Positions 54,057 to 62,578 of a stretch of DNA of 64,000 nt are shown piece by piece (the first letter of the stretch is position 1; each line of letters starts with the position of its first letter). The stretch is from Halobacterium noricense. GTDB lineage: Archaea > Halobacteriota > Halobacteria > Halobacteriales > Halobacteriaceae. The position numbers were made by a program, and so were the translations under genes. The stretch covers positions 1,674,001 through 1,738,000 of the forward strand of contig NZ_CP089468.1 of the NCBI RefSeq assembly GCF_021233435.1. Direction: 5' to 3'. A model generated the notes under the pieces. The model saw nothing but the letters and a program-made list of their open reading frames with translations. It had not been told where the DNA came from and made no database searches.

Positions 54057-54398
54057 ATGGCAACTGCCAGTCAGCAGGTCCGCCTCGTCGCGGACCTCAC
54101 CATGCACGTACCGCGCGACACCGCCGGCGACCTGGAGTGCGGCGCAGCGAGCGTCGTCGAGGGTGTCGACGTCGTCACCAGCGTCGAAGGAGTCGACGTC
54201 ACCGACCTCCGGCCGCGACTGAACGACCTCCAAATCGACGCGACCGTCACCGTCGCCGTGGAGACGCCCGCGGACGAGGACAGCGAAGCCGCGGGCCGAG
54301 GCGCGTTAGCCGACGGCTTCGGCGTCGACGCGGTCGAACACGTCCGCGTCGACCACGCACAGGGTGGCGCGGAGACGCCCGTCTTGGAGCACGGCTAA
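54057..54398 (+). CDS. Hypothetical acidic protein
   Basis: 113 residues, acidic, predicted alpha/beta, beginning MATASQQVRLVADLTMHVP and ending VDHAQGGAETPVLEHG. Codon use is that of normal haloarchaeal genes. It ends seven bases from the convergent TPR-like gene. No family recognised. Confidence 0.55.
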   Translation: MATASQQVRLVADLTMHVPRDTAGDLECGAASVVEGVDVVTSVEGVDVTDLRPRLNDLQIDATVTVAVETPADEDSEAAGRGALADGFGVDAVEHVRVDHAQGGAETPVLEHG

Positions 54399-54405
54399 GC
54401 CAGAA

Positions 54406-56121
54406 TCAGCGGTAGTGGGGCTCGCTGTCCCGGCCCGGCACGCCGGGGTCGTCTGGAAGTGCATCGCCGCGTTCGTCCGGGAGGACGCCGGGGTCCGCGC
54501 TCCCGACGGCACCCGGATCCGTCTCTGTGAGCGAGTCGTGGAGGTTCGGGATGTCTTCGAGGCTAGGCCCGGCCTCGGGGTCCGGCCGGAGCACGGGCTG
54601 TGGGCGAACGCTCTCCTCGCGACTTTCGCCGCCAGTTTCGTCGTCGGCAGCCTCGGCGTCGTCGAGTTTGGCTTCGATGCGGGCGACTGAGCGCTCGAAC
54701 TCGACTGAGTCGTAGTGGTCGAGTGCGGCTTCGAGGTGCGCGAGGCGGTCGCTGTCGTCGTCGGCGGCGATGGCGCGGCGCTCGTGGCGCTGGCCGGCGA
54801 GGTGGTCGTGCATCTCCGCAAACCGGTCGTCGGGTACGCCCTGCTCGCGGAGGTCCGCGAGCGCGTCGTCGAGAACGGCGACAGCGCGCTCGTGGTCGCC
54901 GGTCGTCGATAGCATGTTCGACCGCACGACTGCGTGGCTGTACGTCGGCTCCCACGGGTCCAGGAACGAGTGCGATTCGGCGACCTCGCGGGCGGTCTCG
55001 AAGTGCGCGAGCGCGAGCGCGTGGTTGCGCTTGCTGCGGTGGCGGTGGGCTGCCGCGCGGGCGCGCTCGTAATCCGCGTGACCCGCGACCCACTCCAAGT
55101 CGATAGTTCGGGCGGCCGCAGCAGCGCCCTCGTGGAGGAGTTCGTCCGCGCGCGAGTCCGAGCGACCGACCTCGCCCGTCCAGTAGAGCGCGTTCGCCAG
55201 CACGTACGCGAACGTCGGGAACGACTCGCTGGCTGCCGGGAGGACCGCGTCGCGCCACGCCGCGCCGCGGTCCCAGTAGTCAGCGCGCTCGGCAGCGGCC
55301 TTTGCGTCATCGAAGTCGGCGTGGTCGGTGTTGGCGGCACGGCGCGCGGCGGCCTGTTTCGCGTCCCGGACGCCGACGGTGCGCGCGACCTGCGCGAGGT
55401 AGTGCGCGAGAAATCTGCCGTCGTCGCGCTCGGCGAGCAGCGGTAACTCGTAGCCGAGGTCCGAGAGGAAGCGCCGCATCTCGCCGGCGGTGTCGTGGGC
55501 GACCGCGGTCGCGTCCGCGAGCGCGTCCAATACGGTCACGTCGCCGATGGCGTCGACTGCGTCCAGTCGTTCGACCAGCGCCTCGAACTCGTCGGCAGTA
55601 GCGACCGGCGGGCCCGCGGCGGTCGTCGCGGCAATTCTCACGAGGTCGTAACGGGTCGCGTGGAGGTCGTCGGACGCACCCTCGCTCGCGGTGGCGAGTG
55701 CGTCCACGAGCGCGGTGAACCCTTCGACGTCGAGGAACGGTCCAGAGGCGAGCACGAGCGCGACCGGGGAGTGCGCAGCCGCGAGCAGGTCGTGTGCGGA
55801 CGCTTCGTCGCCGTCGATGGCGGCCGTGAGTCGGTCGTCGAACGTCGGGCCGGGAAGGCGGAAGGCGACCTGAGCCCCACTAGTTCGGAGTCGGGCGCGC
55901 GCGAGGCCGGCACCGTCGTGGACGGTTACCCACAGGGTTTCGTCTTCCCACGTGGTTTCGCAGCCCGTCGCCGTGGAGACAGTAGCATCGGCTGCTGCCG
56001 GGACGGAGAGCGTGTAGCGACGCTGGGGGTCGCCGTCGGCGAGCTCGTGGTCGCCGGCGACCCGCGTGACAGTGACGGAGCCGCCCGGAGTCGGGCGGGT
56101 CCAGCGGAAGCGCCGCGTCAT
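54406..56121 (-). CDS. Hypothetical protein with alpha-helical (TPR-like) repeats
   Basis: 571 residues. A beta-rich N-terminus (about 110 residues) precedes an alpha-helical array rich in Ala/Asp/His, with TPR-like helical pairs at about 290-470 (LALAHFETAREVAESHSF, DHERAVAVLDDALADL). The C-terminal 70 residues are disordered and Pro/Asp/Gly-rich. A scaffold role is plausible. It may be cotranscribed with the ligase-like gene upstream (about 65 bases away). Confidence 0.65.
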   Translation of the reverse strand: MTRRFRWTRPTPGGSVTVTRVAGDHELADGDPQRRYTLSVPAAADATVSTATGCETTWEDETLWVTVHDGAGLARARLRTSGAQVAFRLPGPTFDDRLTAAIDGDEASAHDLLAAAHSPVALVLASGPFLDVEGFTALVDALATASEGASDDLHATRYDLVRIAATTAAGPPVATADEFEALVERLDAVDAIGDVTVLDALADATAVAHDTAGEMRRFLSDLGYELPLLAERDDGRFLAHYLAQVARTVGVRDAKQAAARRAANTDHADFDDAKAAAERADYWDRGAAWRDAVLPAASESFPTFAYVLANALYWTGEVGRSDSRADELLHEGAAAAARTIDLEWVAGHADYERARAAAHRHRSKRNHALALAHFETAREVAESHSFLDPWEPTYSHAVVRSNMLSTTGDHERAVAVLDDALADLREQGVPDDRFAEMHDHLAGQRHERRAIAADDDSDRLAHLEAALDHYDSVEFERSVARIEAKLDDAEAADDETGGESREESVRPQPVLRPDPEAGPSLEDIPNLHDSLTETDPGAVGSADPGVLPDERGDALPDDPGVPGRDSEPHYR

Positions 56122-56187
56122 TACACCGGCGTAGGGGCCGGCGTGGCTTCAGGGCACGGATTCCACACCACACGTCCGCAATCCGAG

Positions 56188-57015
56188 TTACGCGGCGTCC
56201 AGCAGCCGACGGGCGCGGTCCGCCGCGGCTGACTCGAACGCCTCGACGTCGATGGGCGCGTCGTCGCCGTAGAGGCGAGCGTGCTCCTCGCGTGCGAGCA
56301 GTTCCAGCACGCGGTCCACGACCTCGTCGATGCCAGCCGCGGGGTCGCCGGCAGCGGCCTCGCGGGCACGCTCGACGCGAGCGTCGGTGACGAACCGCTC
56401 GGCGAGGTCCGTGGGGTCGGCGTCGAACGCAACTGGCTCCGGCGGCTCCAGCGAGTCCGCGTGGCGGACGGCGCGGTCGCCGGTCTTGTTCCGGACGAGC
56501 ACGCCCGCTGCGGAGCCATCGCGCCACGACGACTCGGGAAGGGGGTAGTCGGCCGGGTCGAAGTCCGTACCCCGAACCTCCTTCGCAACGGCCGGCAGTG
56601 GCGTCAGACCGAGGCGGTCGTAGAGTGTCTCTGTGGCGTCCGGGGGGAGGAATCGGTCGTCGCCGGCGTGGTAGGCGTCGAAGCCGAGGAACCCGGGGAG
56701 CGTCGCCCACTCGTAGTCGAGGGGCTGCTGGCGGGTGGCGGTGCCGTAGAAGACCGCCGATTCGACGTCGTCGAGCGCGGCGCGGAGCGCGTCCCGGTCG
56801 AAGCGCTCGCGGACGTGCCGGACGGCGTGGCGGTAGCCCGGCGGCACGTCGTCGGGGTCGAAGACGCGGTCGGCGTCGCCGAAGCGGAGGAGGCCGGATT
56901 TACGGAGTTGCACGCGGAGCGGGCCGCCACACACCCACTCCTGAATCCAGAGGTGGCCGTCGAACAGCGACGGCGGAGCGTCCGCGACGGTCGGGAGCGG
57001 CGGGAACGCGTGCAT
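56188..57015 (-). CDS. RNA ligase-like nucleotidyltransferase domain protein, catalytic Lys missing
   Basis: 275 residues. The order HLWIQEWVCGGPLRVQ (motif I position), VFYGTATR (motif III) and AAGVLVRNKTGDRAVR (motif IV-like) resembles the RNA/DNA ligase and capping fold. In motif I, the nucleotidyl lysine and the Asp of KxDG read Trp27 and Cys29. Function may be lost or switched to a nucleic-acid-binding role. Start 57015 (ATG); the extended frame to 57117 is probably not coding. Confidence 0.6.
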   Translation of the reverse strand: MHAFPPLPTVADAPPSLFDGHLWIQEWVCGGPLRVQLRKSGLLRFGDADRVFDPDDVPPGYRHAVRHVRERFDRDALRAALDDVESAVFYGTATRQQPLDYEWATLPGFLGFDAYHAGDDRFLPPDATETLYDRLGLTPLPAVAKEVRGTDFDPADYPLPESSWRDGSAAGVLVRNKTGDRAVRHADSLEPPEPVAFDADPTDLAERFVTDARVERAREAAAGDPAAGIDEVVDRVLELLAREEHARLYGDDAPIDVEAFESAAADRARRLLDAA

Positions 57016-57172
57016 TCCCTGACGGTAGCGACTCCGCCGGGGTAAGCGTTCGGTCGAGGTTGACGCGGTTCGAATGTAGTACGTGTGCATGACACACGTC
57101 GGTAGCCGCCTAATCACTTAGGCATACATCCAAAGGGAGTACAGTAGTATTGTTTAGGTGAGGTCTGGTCCG

Positions 57173-57373
57173 ATGGCGAGCAAGAACATCCAATCCGACG
57201 GCATCGTCGAACAGTGCTCGGAGTGCGGGCGAGAGCGACCCCACGAGGTGTCTATCGACATCCTCACGGAGAGCAACGACGAGCAGAACGCGGAGTTCTC
57301 GCGCGAGCCCTACCGGGTCTCGGAGTGTAAGGCCTGCGGCACCACCACCAAAACCCGGATGAACAACGCGTAG
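57173..57373 (+). CDS. Small zinc-ribbon protein
   Basis: 66 residues with two CxxC pairs (CSECGRERPHEV and CKACGTTTKTR), a beta-ribbon type seen as a haloarchaeal DUF7835-like family. A start at 57158 is also in frame but the ATG at 57173 follows the alignment. Function unknown; small zinc-finger proteins are numerous in these archaea. Confidence 0.75.
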   Translation: MASKNIQSDGIVEQCSECGRERPHEVSIDILTESNDEQNAEFSREPYRVSECKACGTTTKTRMNNA

Positions 57374-57450
57374 CGGTGGAGTACGAGCTGCGAACCGCGG
57401 GGTCGTCCACCCCGCCGCGACCGACCGCTTCTACCGGCCGGCTGTGACCA

Positions 57451-58077
57451 CTACTGGCCGTAGGACTGGAACTTCTCCTCGACAGCCGCTAGCTGCTCGT
57501 CGCTGAGTTCCTCGGGCGTCCCGTGTTGGCGCGCCTGCAAGTACACCCGACAGAGGTTCTCCACGACGAACGTGTTCTCGACCGCCGACGCGAGGTCGTC
57601 GCCGGTAACGACGAGCCCGTGGTGGGCCAAGATGCAGGCCTGTGACTCGGCAGCCTCCATCTCCTCGACGACCAACTCCGCCAGGTCGTCGGTGCCGTAC
57701 GGCGCGTAGTCCGCGACCGGCACTTTCCGCCCGACCGCCGTAATCATGTAGTGAATCGGCGGGAGTTCCTCGCCGAGCACCGCGAGCGTCGTCGCCCACG
57801 TCGAGTGCGTGTGGACGATTGCGCCCGCGTCAAGCCGCTGATAGATGCCGGTGTGCATCGGCACCTCGCTAGTCGGCTTCATCTCCCCGGCGACGACCTC
57901 GCCGTCCAGGGACACCACCGGGACGTCCGCAGGGTCGAACTCGTCGTAGGGGACGCCAGTCGGCGTCGCGGCGAACCGGTCGCCGCGGCGCACGCTCAGG
58001 TTCCCCGTGCGCCCGGGAGTCAGTTCCGCCAGCGTCGGTGCGTGGTCGACGACCGCGACGCGTTCACGAGCGAGCAT
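57451..58077 (-). CDS. Class II aldolase/adducin family protein (L-fuculose-phosphate aldolase-like)
   Basis: 208 residues. Zinc-binding His89 and His91 are in [10 protein letters not shown] and the third His in [11 protein letters not shown]; the catalytic Glu is in SEVPMH. It cleaves or forms C-C bonds in fuculose phosphate, rhamnulose phosphate or related ketoses; H. volcanii-type haloarchaea have FucA homologues of this size. It overlaps the HAD gene stop (TAATG). Confidence 0.85.
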   Translation of the reverse strand: MLARERVAVVDHAPTLAELTPGRTGNLSVRRGDRFAATPTGVPYDEFDPADVPVVSLDGEVVAGEMKPTSEVPMHTGIYQRLDAGAIVHTHSTWATTLAVLGEELPPIHYMITAVGRKVPVADYAPYGTDDLAELVVEEMEAAESQACILAHHGLVVTGDDLASAVENTFVVENLCRVYLQARQHGTPEELSDEQLAAVEEKFQSYGQ

Positions 58078-58775
58078 TACAGTACCACAGCTAAGACCTC
58101 GCTGAACGCATCAATCTGGTGGTCGGGCTGGCGATAGCCGGTCTCGCCGTCTGCCTCGCCGTTGAACAACACCGTCGTCAGCCCCACCGCGTTCCCGCCC
58201 TCGATGTCCGATTCGACGTCGTTGCCGACCATCACGGCCTCGCTCGGTCGCCGGTCGAGCTGCGCGAGCGGCAGCGTGAACATGTCGCTGGCGGGCTTCT
58301 CGCGGCCGGTTTCCTCGGAGGTCAACACGAGGTCGACGTGCTCCTCGATGCCGAGCGCGTCGATTTTCTCCATCTGGATGCGCGTCGTGAGGTTGCTCAC
58401 GATGGCGACGTCCACGCCACCCGTCTGCAGTTCCGCGAGCGTCTCCCGCACGCCGTCGAACAGCTCCATCTCCTCGACGTACGTCCCCCAGTACGCCTCC
58501 CCGAGCGCGAGCGCGTCCCGCGAGTGGTGGGTGCCCGTGTGGATTTCCAGCGCGCGCTTGAAGTAGAGGAACCGCTCGTGGGCCGAAGCCATCCCCGCGA
58601 GTTCGCGTTTCACCTCGCGACGGCTCTCCATGTAGAGGTTGTCGAACGCCTCCCGCGAGACGTCGTAGCCCAACTCGCGGGCCTTCCGAAACGCCGCCGC
58701 CTTCCCCGCCTCGTTGCACTCCGGATACGAGTAGAGGGTGTCGTCGAGGTCGAAGAACACCGCCTCGTAGCTCAT
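58077..58775 (-). CDS. HAD superfamily phosphatase
   Basis: 232 residues. Motif [10 protein letters not shown] (nucleophile Asp9, acid Asp11), motif II VSNLTT, lysine in EKPASDMF and motif [17 protein letters not shown] give a complete HAD hydrolase. It could dephosphorylate a sugar phosphate made or used by the fuculose-aldolase-like enzyme coded just downstream, with overlapping stop and start. ATG 58775. Confidence 0.88.
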   Translation of the reverse strand: MSYEAVFFDLDDTLYSYPECNEAGKAAAFRKARELGYDVSREAFDNLYMESRREVKRELAGMASAHERFLYFKRALEIHTGTHHSRDALALGEAYWGTYVEEMELFDGVRETLAELQTGGVDVAIVSNLTTRIQMEKIDALGIEEHVDLVLTSEETGREKPASDMFTLPLAQLDRRPSEAVMVGNDVESDIEGGNAVGLTTVLFNGEADGETGYRQPDHQIDAFSEVLAVVL

Positions 58776-58855
58776 ACCACCGGGTTCGCCCGAGCGCGTG
58801 TTAGCAGTCACGGTCGTGCAGCCGTTCGTCTACTCGCGGAAACGGTACCGTTCGG

Positions 58856-58895
58856 TTGACGTCCTCCTCCGCGTAAAGGCGGAGGGAGATGTCAA
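58856..58895. other. 17-bp imperfect inverted repeat, possible IS200/605-type end
   Basis: TTGACGTCCTCCTCCGC, a 6-base loop and GCGGAGGGAGATGTCAA, 14 of 17 pairs matching. It lies between divergent genes, so it is not a terminator for either. Similar right-end hairpins occur on haloarchaeal IS200/IS605 elements, but no transposase is nearby. Confidence 0.35.
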
Positions 58896-59055
58896 TTATG
58901 CAGGTGGATGCCTGAAACTGGAAGGGCTGAATCGGTAAGCAGGGGTGCAATTAGAATGGTCGGGGGCAATATTCACGATTCGTCGCAGCTAGTGTAGTGG
59001 AATTATATCCAACCCAGTCCAAAGGTATACGATACTGGGGACGTTACAGGAATCT

Positions 59056-59601
59056 ATGACTGACGAACAGCGCGACGTCTGGAGTGATGACCTAGACAGT
59101 GAGGATCGTGTTCGAAGGGTTGCAGACACGCTGACGCAGCCGCGGAGCGCGTCCTGGGTTGCCGACCAAGCAGCGGTCAACTACAAGACCGCACGCAAAT
59201 ACCTCGAAAAACTCGCCGGCGATGCTCGCCTCCAAACGACCGAACGCGACCAGACGACACTGTACTACCCCAATCCTCGGACGGAGTTCTTCGACGAACT
59301 TGATGAGCTAGTCAGCCAGCATACCAAAGACGAACTCACTGCGGAACTAGCCGCGATGAGCGACCGGATCGAAGACTGGCAAACGACCTACGACGTTGCG
59401 GATCCCGACGAGCTCCGGACGACCATCGACGAGTCGCTGAGCGTCGCCGAGCGCCGCGAACGCGAGCACGTCGTCGATGACTGGGAGTACACCCAACAGA
59501 TGCGGATGTTGGTGCGGCACGCCATCCGACTTTACGACGACCTCCAGCAGTTCACCGCGACGAACTCCCCGCAGCGAGCGGAAGCCGCTGGGGACGAGTA
59601 G
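59056..59601 (+). CDS. Haloarchaeal wHTH protein (DUF7342-like)
   Basis: 181 residues. The winged helix is RSASWVADQAAVNYKTARKYLEKLA, then LYYPN; the C-terminus is a helical domain. The family is common beside a second small gene in haloarchaeal accessory DNA. It is two bases upstream of the next gene, so they form an operon; a regulator-plus-effector pair such as a toxin-antitoxin system is possible but not shown. Confidence 0.78.
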   Translation: MTDEQRDVWSDDLDSEDRVRRVADTLTQPRSASWVADQAAVNYKTARKYLEKLAGDARLQTTERDQTTLYYPNPRTEFFDELDELVSQHTKDELTAELAAMSDRIEDWQTTYDVADPDELRTTIDESLSVAERREREHVVDDWEYTQQMRMLVRHAIRLYDDLQQFTATNSPQRAEAAGDE

Positions 59602-59603
59602 CG

Positions 59604-60143
59604 ATGCCTGGCGACGAGTGGCCGGTCTCCTTCGATGGCGGGAATCCACGAACCCGGAAAGGCATTCTCCGCCAGCTGAACGAACGCCTGAAACGTGAAC
59701 CCGGCATCGAGTACACGCGCTTCGAACCCGGGACAATTGCCCCAACCGAACTCCGTGCCGCCGTGAAGCCGCCGCAACTCCTCGGGGTGGAATACCTCAC
59801 ACCAGTTGCCACACTTTCGATTCGGTGGTCGCCGCGACCATCCGGGAACGACCACTTTGCTATCCAGTGGTTTGAGCAGCCCGAGCAGGAGCGGACACCG
59901 TCTTCCGATGATGGCCGTAATTCGACGCTTCCGGAGGGGTATACGTTGAGTTGTGGCTGGCATCAAGACGATCACTGCAACGAACTTGACGAGGCACACT
60001 TCCAGGAAGAATATCCGAGCGGGCGAACCGAACGGTATGGGGTATCGTTTGGTGATCAACATCCAGTGTGGGTTCTCAGTACGTGCCTGGCTGCACTTCC
60101 GGACCGACTCACCAGCTTTCGAAACCGTCTCAACACCCAGTAG
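59604..60143 (+). CDS. Hypothetical protein paired with DUF7342-like regulator
   Basis: 179 residues beginning MPGDEWPVSFDGGNPRTRK and containing SIRWSPRPSGNDHFAIQWFEQPE, mostly beta-sheet. No known domain. ATG follows the partner stop by two bases. A toxin or RNA-binding role is speculation based on pairing. Confidence 0.7.
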   Translation: MPGDEWPVSFDGGNPRTRKGILRQLNERLKREPGIEYTRFEPGTIAPTELRAAVKPPQLLGVEYLTPVATLSIRWSPRPSGNDHFAIQWFEQPEQERTPSSDDGRNSTLPEGYTLSCGWHQDDHCNELDEAHFQEEYPSGRTERYGVSFGDQHPVWVLSTCLAALPDRLTSFRNRLNTQ

Positions 60144-60316
60144 CGGCCGTCTGTCGATGCGACGAATCAGGCGTTCATCTGACCGGCAGTTCACGAATAC
60201 GGTCTACGTTGGCCGTCTCACGCCCTAAAGGGCGATTCGTTCAGTAGTCGAGCGAACGCCCTTCGCGCCTGTGTTGATGGCGGTATTTTCGTGGGATTGC
60301 GTCGGGGTGATGCGGT

Positions 60317-60550
60317 TCAGTTATCGCGTCGTTCTTCCTCGATTTCTTCTGCTTGCTTGCTTATTTTGGTGAGTTCACGGACTCGCTGGCTGTCCGATCC
60401 ACCGTGGCCGATTCGGACGGACAAGTCCAACGGGGACGGAACAAAGCGACCCTCGGCTTCCTCCTCGCCGGATTCTTCACCTGATTCCTCGTCGGATTCC
60501 TCACCTCCTCTGAATAAGGAGAGGAACACCTCCCAAACACTGAGGGCCAT
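60317..60550 (-). CDS. Small acidic coiled-coil protein, doubtful
   Basis: 77 residues from MALSVWEVFLSLFRG (a short hydrophobic start), then an acidic SDEESGEESGEEE run and a helical SQRVRELTKISKQAEEIEE tail. Alternative starts at 60595 and 60610 exist. Acidic composition fits a haloarchaeal gene but there is no homologue I can name. Confidence 0.4.
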   Translation of the reverse strand: MALSVWEVFLSLFRGGEESDEESGEESGEEEAEGRFVPSPLDLSVRIGHGGSDSQRVRELTKISKQAEEIEEERRDN

Positions 60551-60679
60551 ATACGACACCCATGAGTTGTTGGAGGATAAGTGTTCATGTGCTTTCATTA
60601 GTGGGGCCAATTAATCGGTGGCTCACCTGTATTGAGCCGCGGACGGCATTTTTGTGTCCACGGGCAGAATCGGTTCGTG

Positions 60680-61327
60680 ATGAGTACGACTCGCGCGCCC
60701 GTCGACCGCCTCCGGTCGTTCGTCGGCGTGCTCGGCGACCGACGAACCTACCGCCGGATTCTCTACTTGCTCGCGGCGATTCCGCTCGGCTTCCTCTACT
60801 ACGTCGTCCTCGCGTTCGGGTTCGTGTTCGGCGTCGCGCTCGCCGTGTTCGTCGTCGGCATCCCCATCCTACTGGCGACGCTGCTGGTCGCACGCCTGCT
60901 CACGGAGGGAGAACGCCGGCTCGCGAACGCGCTCCTCGATACCGATATCGCCCCCCGCGACGGCTTGCCGTCGCTCCCCGAGGACGGCGTGCTCGAGGTT
61001 GTCAGCGCGCTCGTCCGCTCGGACACGACGTGGCGCAGCGTCGCCTTCCTCGTCGTGAAGTCGCTGGTCGGCTTCCTCACGTGGCTGTTCGTCCTCCTCG
61101 CCGGCGTCGGCGCGCTCGTGCTCCTCCTCGCCCCGCTCGGCGGCACCGCCACCATCCTCGACGTCTGGACCATCGACACCCTCGCGGAGCGACTGCTCGC
61201 GTTCCCACTCGGCGTCCTGCTCGCGCTCACCGCCGTGCACGTGCTCGTCGCCGCAGCCGACCAGACCGGGGACATCGCGGTCGCGCTCCTCGGGAATGGC
61301 AGTGTTCAGATAAGCAGACGAAAGTAG
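60680..61327 (+). CDS. Membrane sensor-domain protein, 3' end altered by MITE insertion
   Basis: 215 residues. Four helices in two pairs (IPLGFLYYVVLAFGFVFGVALAVF with its partner, and LVGFLTWLFVLLAGVGALVLLL with its partner) fit the haloarchaeal 'putative sensor' domain. The last six codons (GSVQISRRK region) come from MITE copy D, which starts after LLGN. The sequence after the MITE would give GSEE and stop if the element were removed, so only the extreme C-terminus changed. Confidence 0.8.
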   Translation: MSTTRAPVDRLRSFVGVLGDRRTYRRILYLLAAIPLGFLYYVVLAFGFVFGVALAVFVVGIPILLATLLVARLLTEGERRLANALLDTDIAPRDGLPSLPEDGVLEVVSALVRSDTTWRSVAFLVVKSLVGFLTWLFVLLAGVGALVLLLAPLGGTATILDVWTIDTLAERLLAFPLGVLLALTAVHVLVAAADQTGDIAVALLGNGSVQISRRK

Positions 61328-61525
61328 CGGAGACGACGTTGCGTTTTGAAAGCCCTCGGTGGTCTCGACTCCCGCGGCTCGCTGCGCGCGTTCGCTCCCG
61401 TTGGTCGCTCACGTGCTTACGTCGCCGGGGTTCGTCGAGACCGCCTCGCCCTTTCAATCCACCAGGAAATCGGCTGGTTCGCCGGCTGAAGCTGTGTTCA
61501 GATGAATCCTTATCTGAACACCGCC
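61298..61525 (+). mobile_element. MITE-like element, copy D (228 bp)
   Basis: Short form like copy A, same orientation, ends GGCAGTGTTCAGATAAGC and revcomp GGCGGTGTTCAGATAAGG. Flanked by 8-bp TCGGGAAT (61290-61297) and TCGCGAGT (61526-61533), six of eight identical; TCGGGAGT is the likely ancestral target. Lies in the 3' end of the sensor-domain gene. Confidence 0.8.
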
Positions 61526-61624
61526 TCGCGAGTGAAGAATAGGTTCGAAACCTGCCTTCGACGTACACGACAGAACCACACGAGCAGCGACACGCGCGTC
61601 GCTGCTCGGTGTGAGCAGTAGAGT

Positions 61625-61648
61625 AGTGCTCGGTCAGGGATTTGAACC
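61625..61648. repeat. Partial duplication of the tRNA-Glu 3' end (possible att site)
   Basis: 24 bases (agtgctcggtcagggattt and five more) identical to 61739-61762, i.e. the acceptor and T arm of the tRNA gene. Such repeats mark integration sites of archaeal integrative elements. The spacing of 114 bases is too short for an intact element. Confidence 0.6.
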
Positions 61649-61740
61649 GATACCAGACGTGCTCGCTCACTACGTTCGCTGCGCGCGACTGGTAGGCTTC
61701 GAACCCTTCGCTGCGCGCTTTCCTCACTTCGTTCGAAAAG

Positions 61741-61815
61741 TGCTCGGTCAGGGATTTGAACCCTGGTCGTGGGCTCGAAAGGCCCGCATGATTGGCCGGA
61801 CTACACCAACCGAGC
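61741..61815 (-). tRNA. tRNA-Glu(UUC): tRNA-Glu (UUC)
   Basis: Complementary strand starts GCTCGGTTGGTGTAG; anticodon loop CTTTCGA gives UUC; T arm GGTTCAAATCC; acceptor GCTCGGT pairs with ACCGAGC and A73 follows. CCA is not encoded. One anticodon-stem pair (27-43) reads C-A. No intron. Confidence 0.9.
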
Positions 61816-61840
61816 GTTCGCATTCGCATCGAACGCCCGC

Positions 61841-62539
61841 TTACTTATAAATCTCTCCAATTTCGTCGGGGATGGCGTCGTGTGGCACGGGGGACTCGAC
61901 GGAGCCGTGTTCGGCTTTACCGTGACACGGCTTGCAAAGGACTACGAGATTTTCGAGGACGTGCGCGTCAGCGATCTCAACACTATCTATAGCACGAAAG
62001 ATTCGAACTGGAACGATATGGTGCACTTCGAGACGGTGCTCGGACCCATCGTGACCACACTGCTGGCAGACTTCGTCGCGCTCCCGAGCAGCGTCCCGCG
62101 CCACTGCCCATCTTTACCATAGCGCCGACTGTAGCCACCCCGCCAGTTTGGATTCGCTTTGCCAGCCGTAGCTTCACTCATACGTCGTCGTGTCCGTTCA
62201 CTTCGGCTCGTTCCACGAATCGCCGCTGCAATCTTCGCACGTGTTTCCTCGTCAACGCTGTTCCCTTCGTGAGCGACCGACATTCTTACGCGTTCTCGCA
62301 TCGAACGTCCGGCCTCGGAGCGATGTTGCAATCTGTCGCTTGGTCTCTTCGTCGCGTTCTTGCCCGTAGAGGCCGTGGTTTTCTCCTTTCACGTCTCGCG
62401 TCTCGATATCGTATTCCTGCATCCACTTGCGGATGCAGCTCGGGGTAACATCGCATTCATCGGCGATTTCGGCTTGTGTGCAGCCGTCGTCGTGGTAGCG
62501 GCTGCGTAGCCAGGATTCGTCGCGATACTGGCGGGCCAT
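61841..62539 (-). pseudogene. HNH homing-endonuclease-like gene with two frameshifts
   Basis: Three frames give one protein order. First 62539-62252: HTH (TQAEIADECDVTPSCIRKWM) and NUMOD3-like GENHGLYGQERDEETKRQIA. Then a +1/-1 change to 62331-61987: a second NUMOD3 (KIAAAIRGTSRSERTRRRMSEAT... GGYSRRYGKDGQW). Then back to frame 2: HNH (CQQCGHDG, VHHIVPVRIF, LCKPCHG). The two shifts are near 62285 and 62100. All parts fit a homing-type endonuclease, so the gene is probably inactive. It lies between tRNA-Glu and the HAD/ECH gene. Confidence 0.7.
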
Positions 62540-62578
62540 ACGCTGGATTTGGTTGTGCTTGTTGAACGCGCTCTTGGA

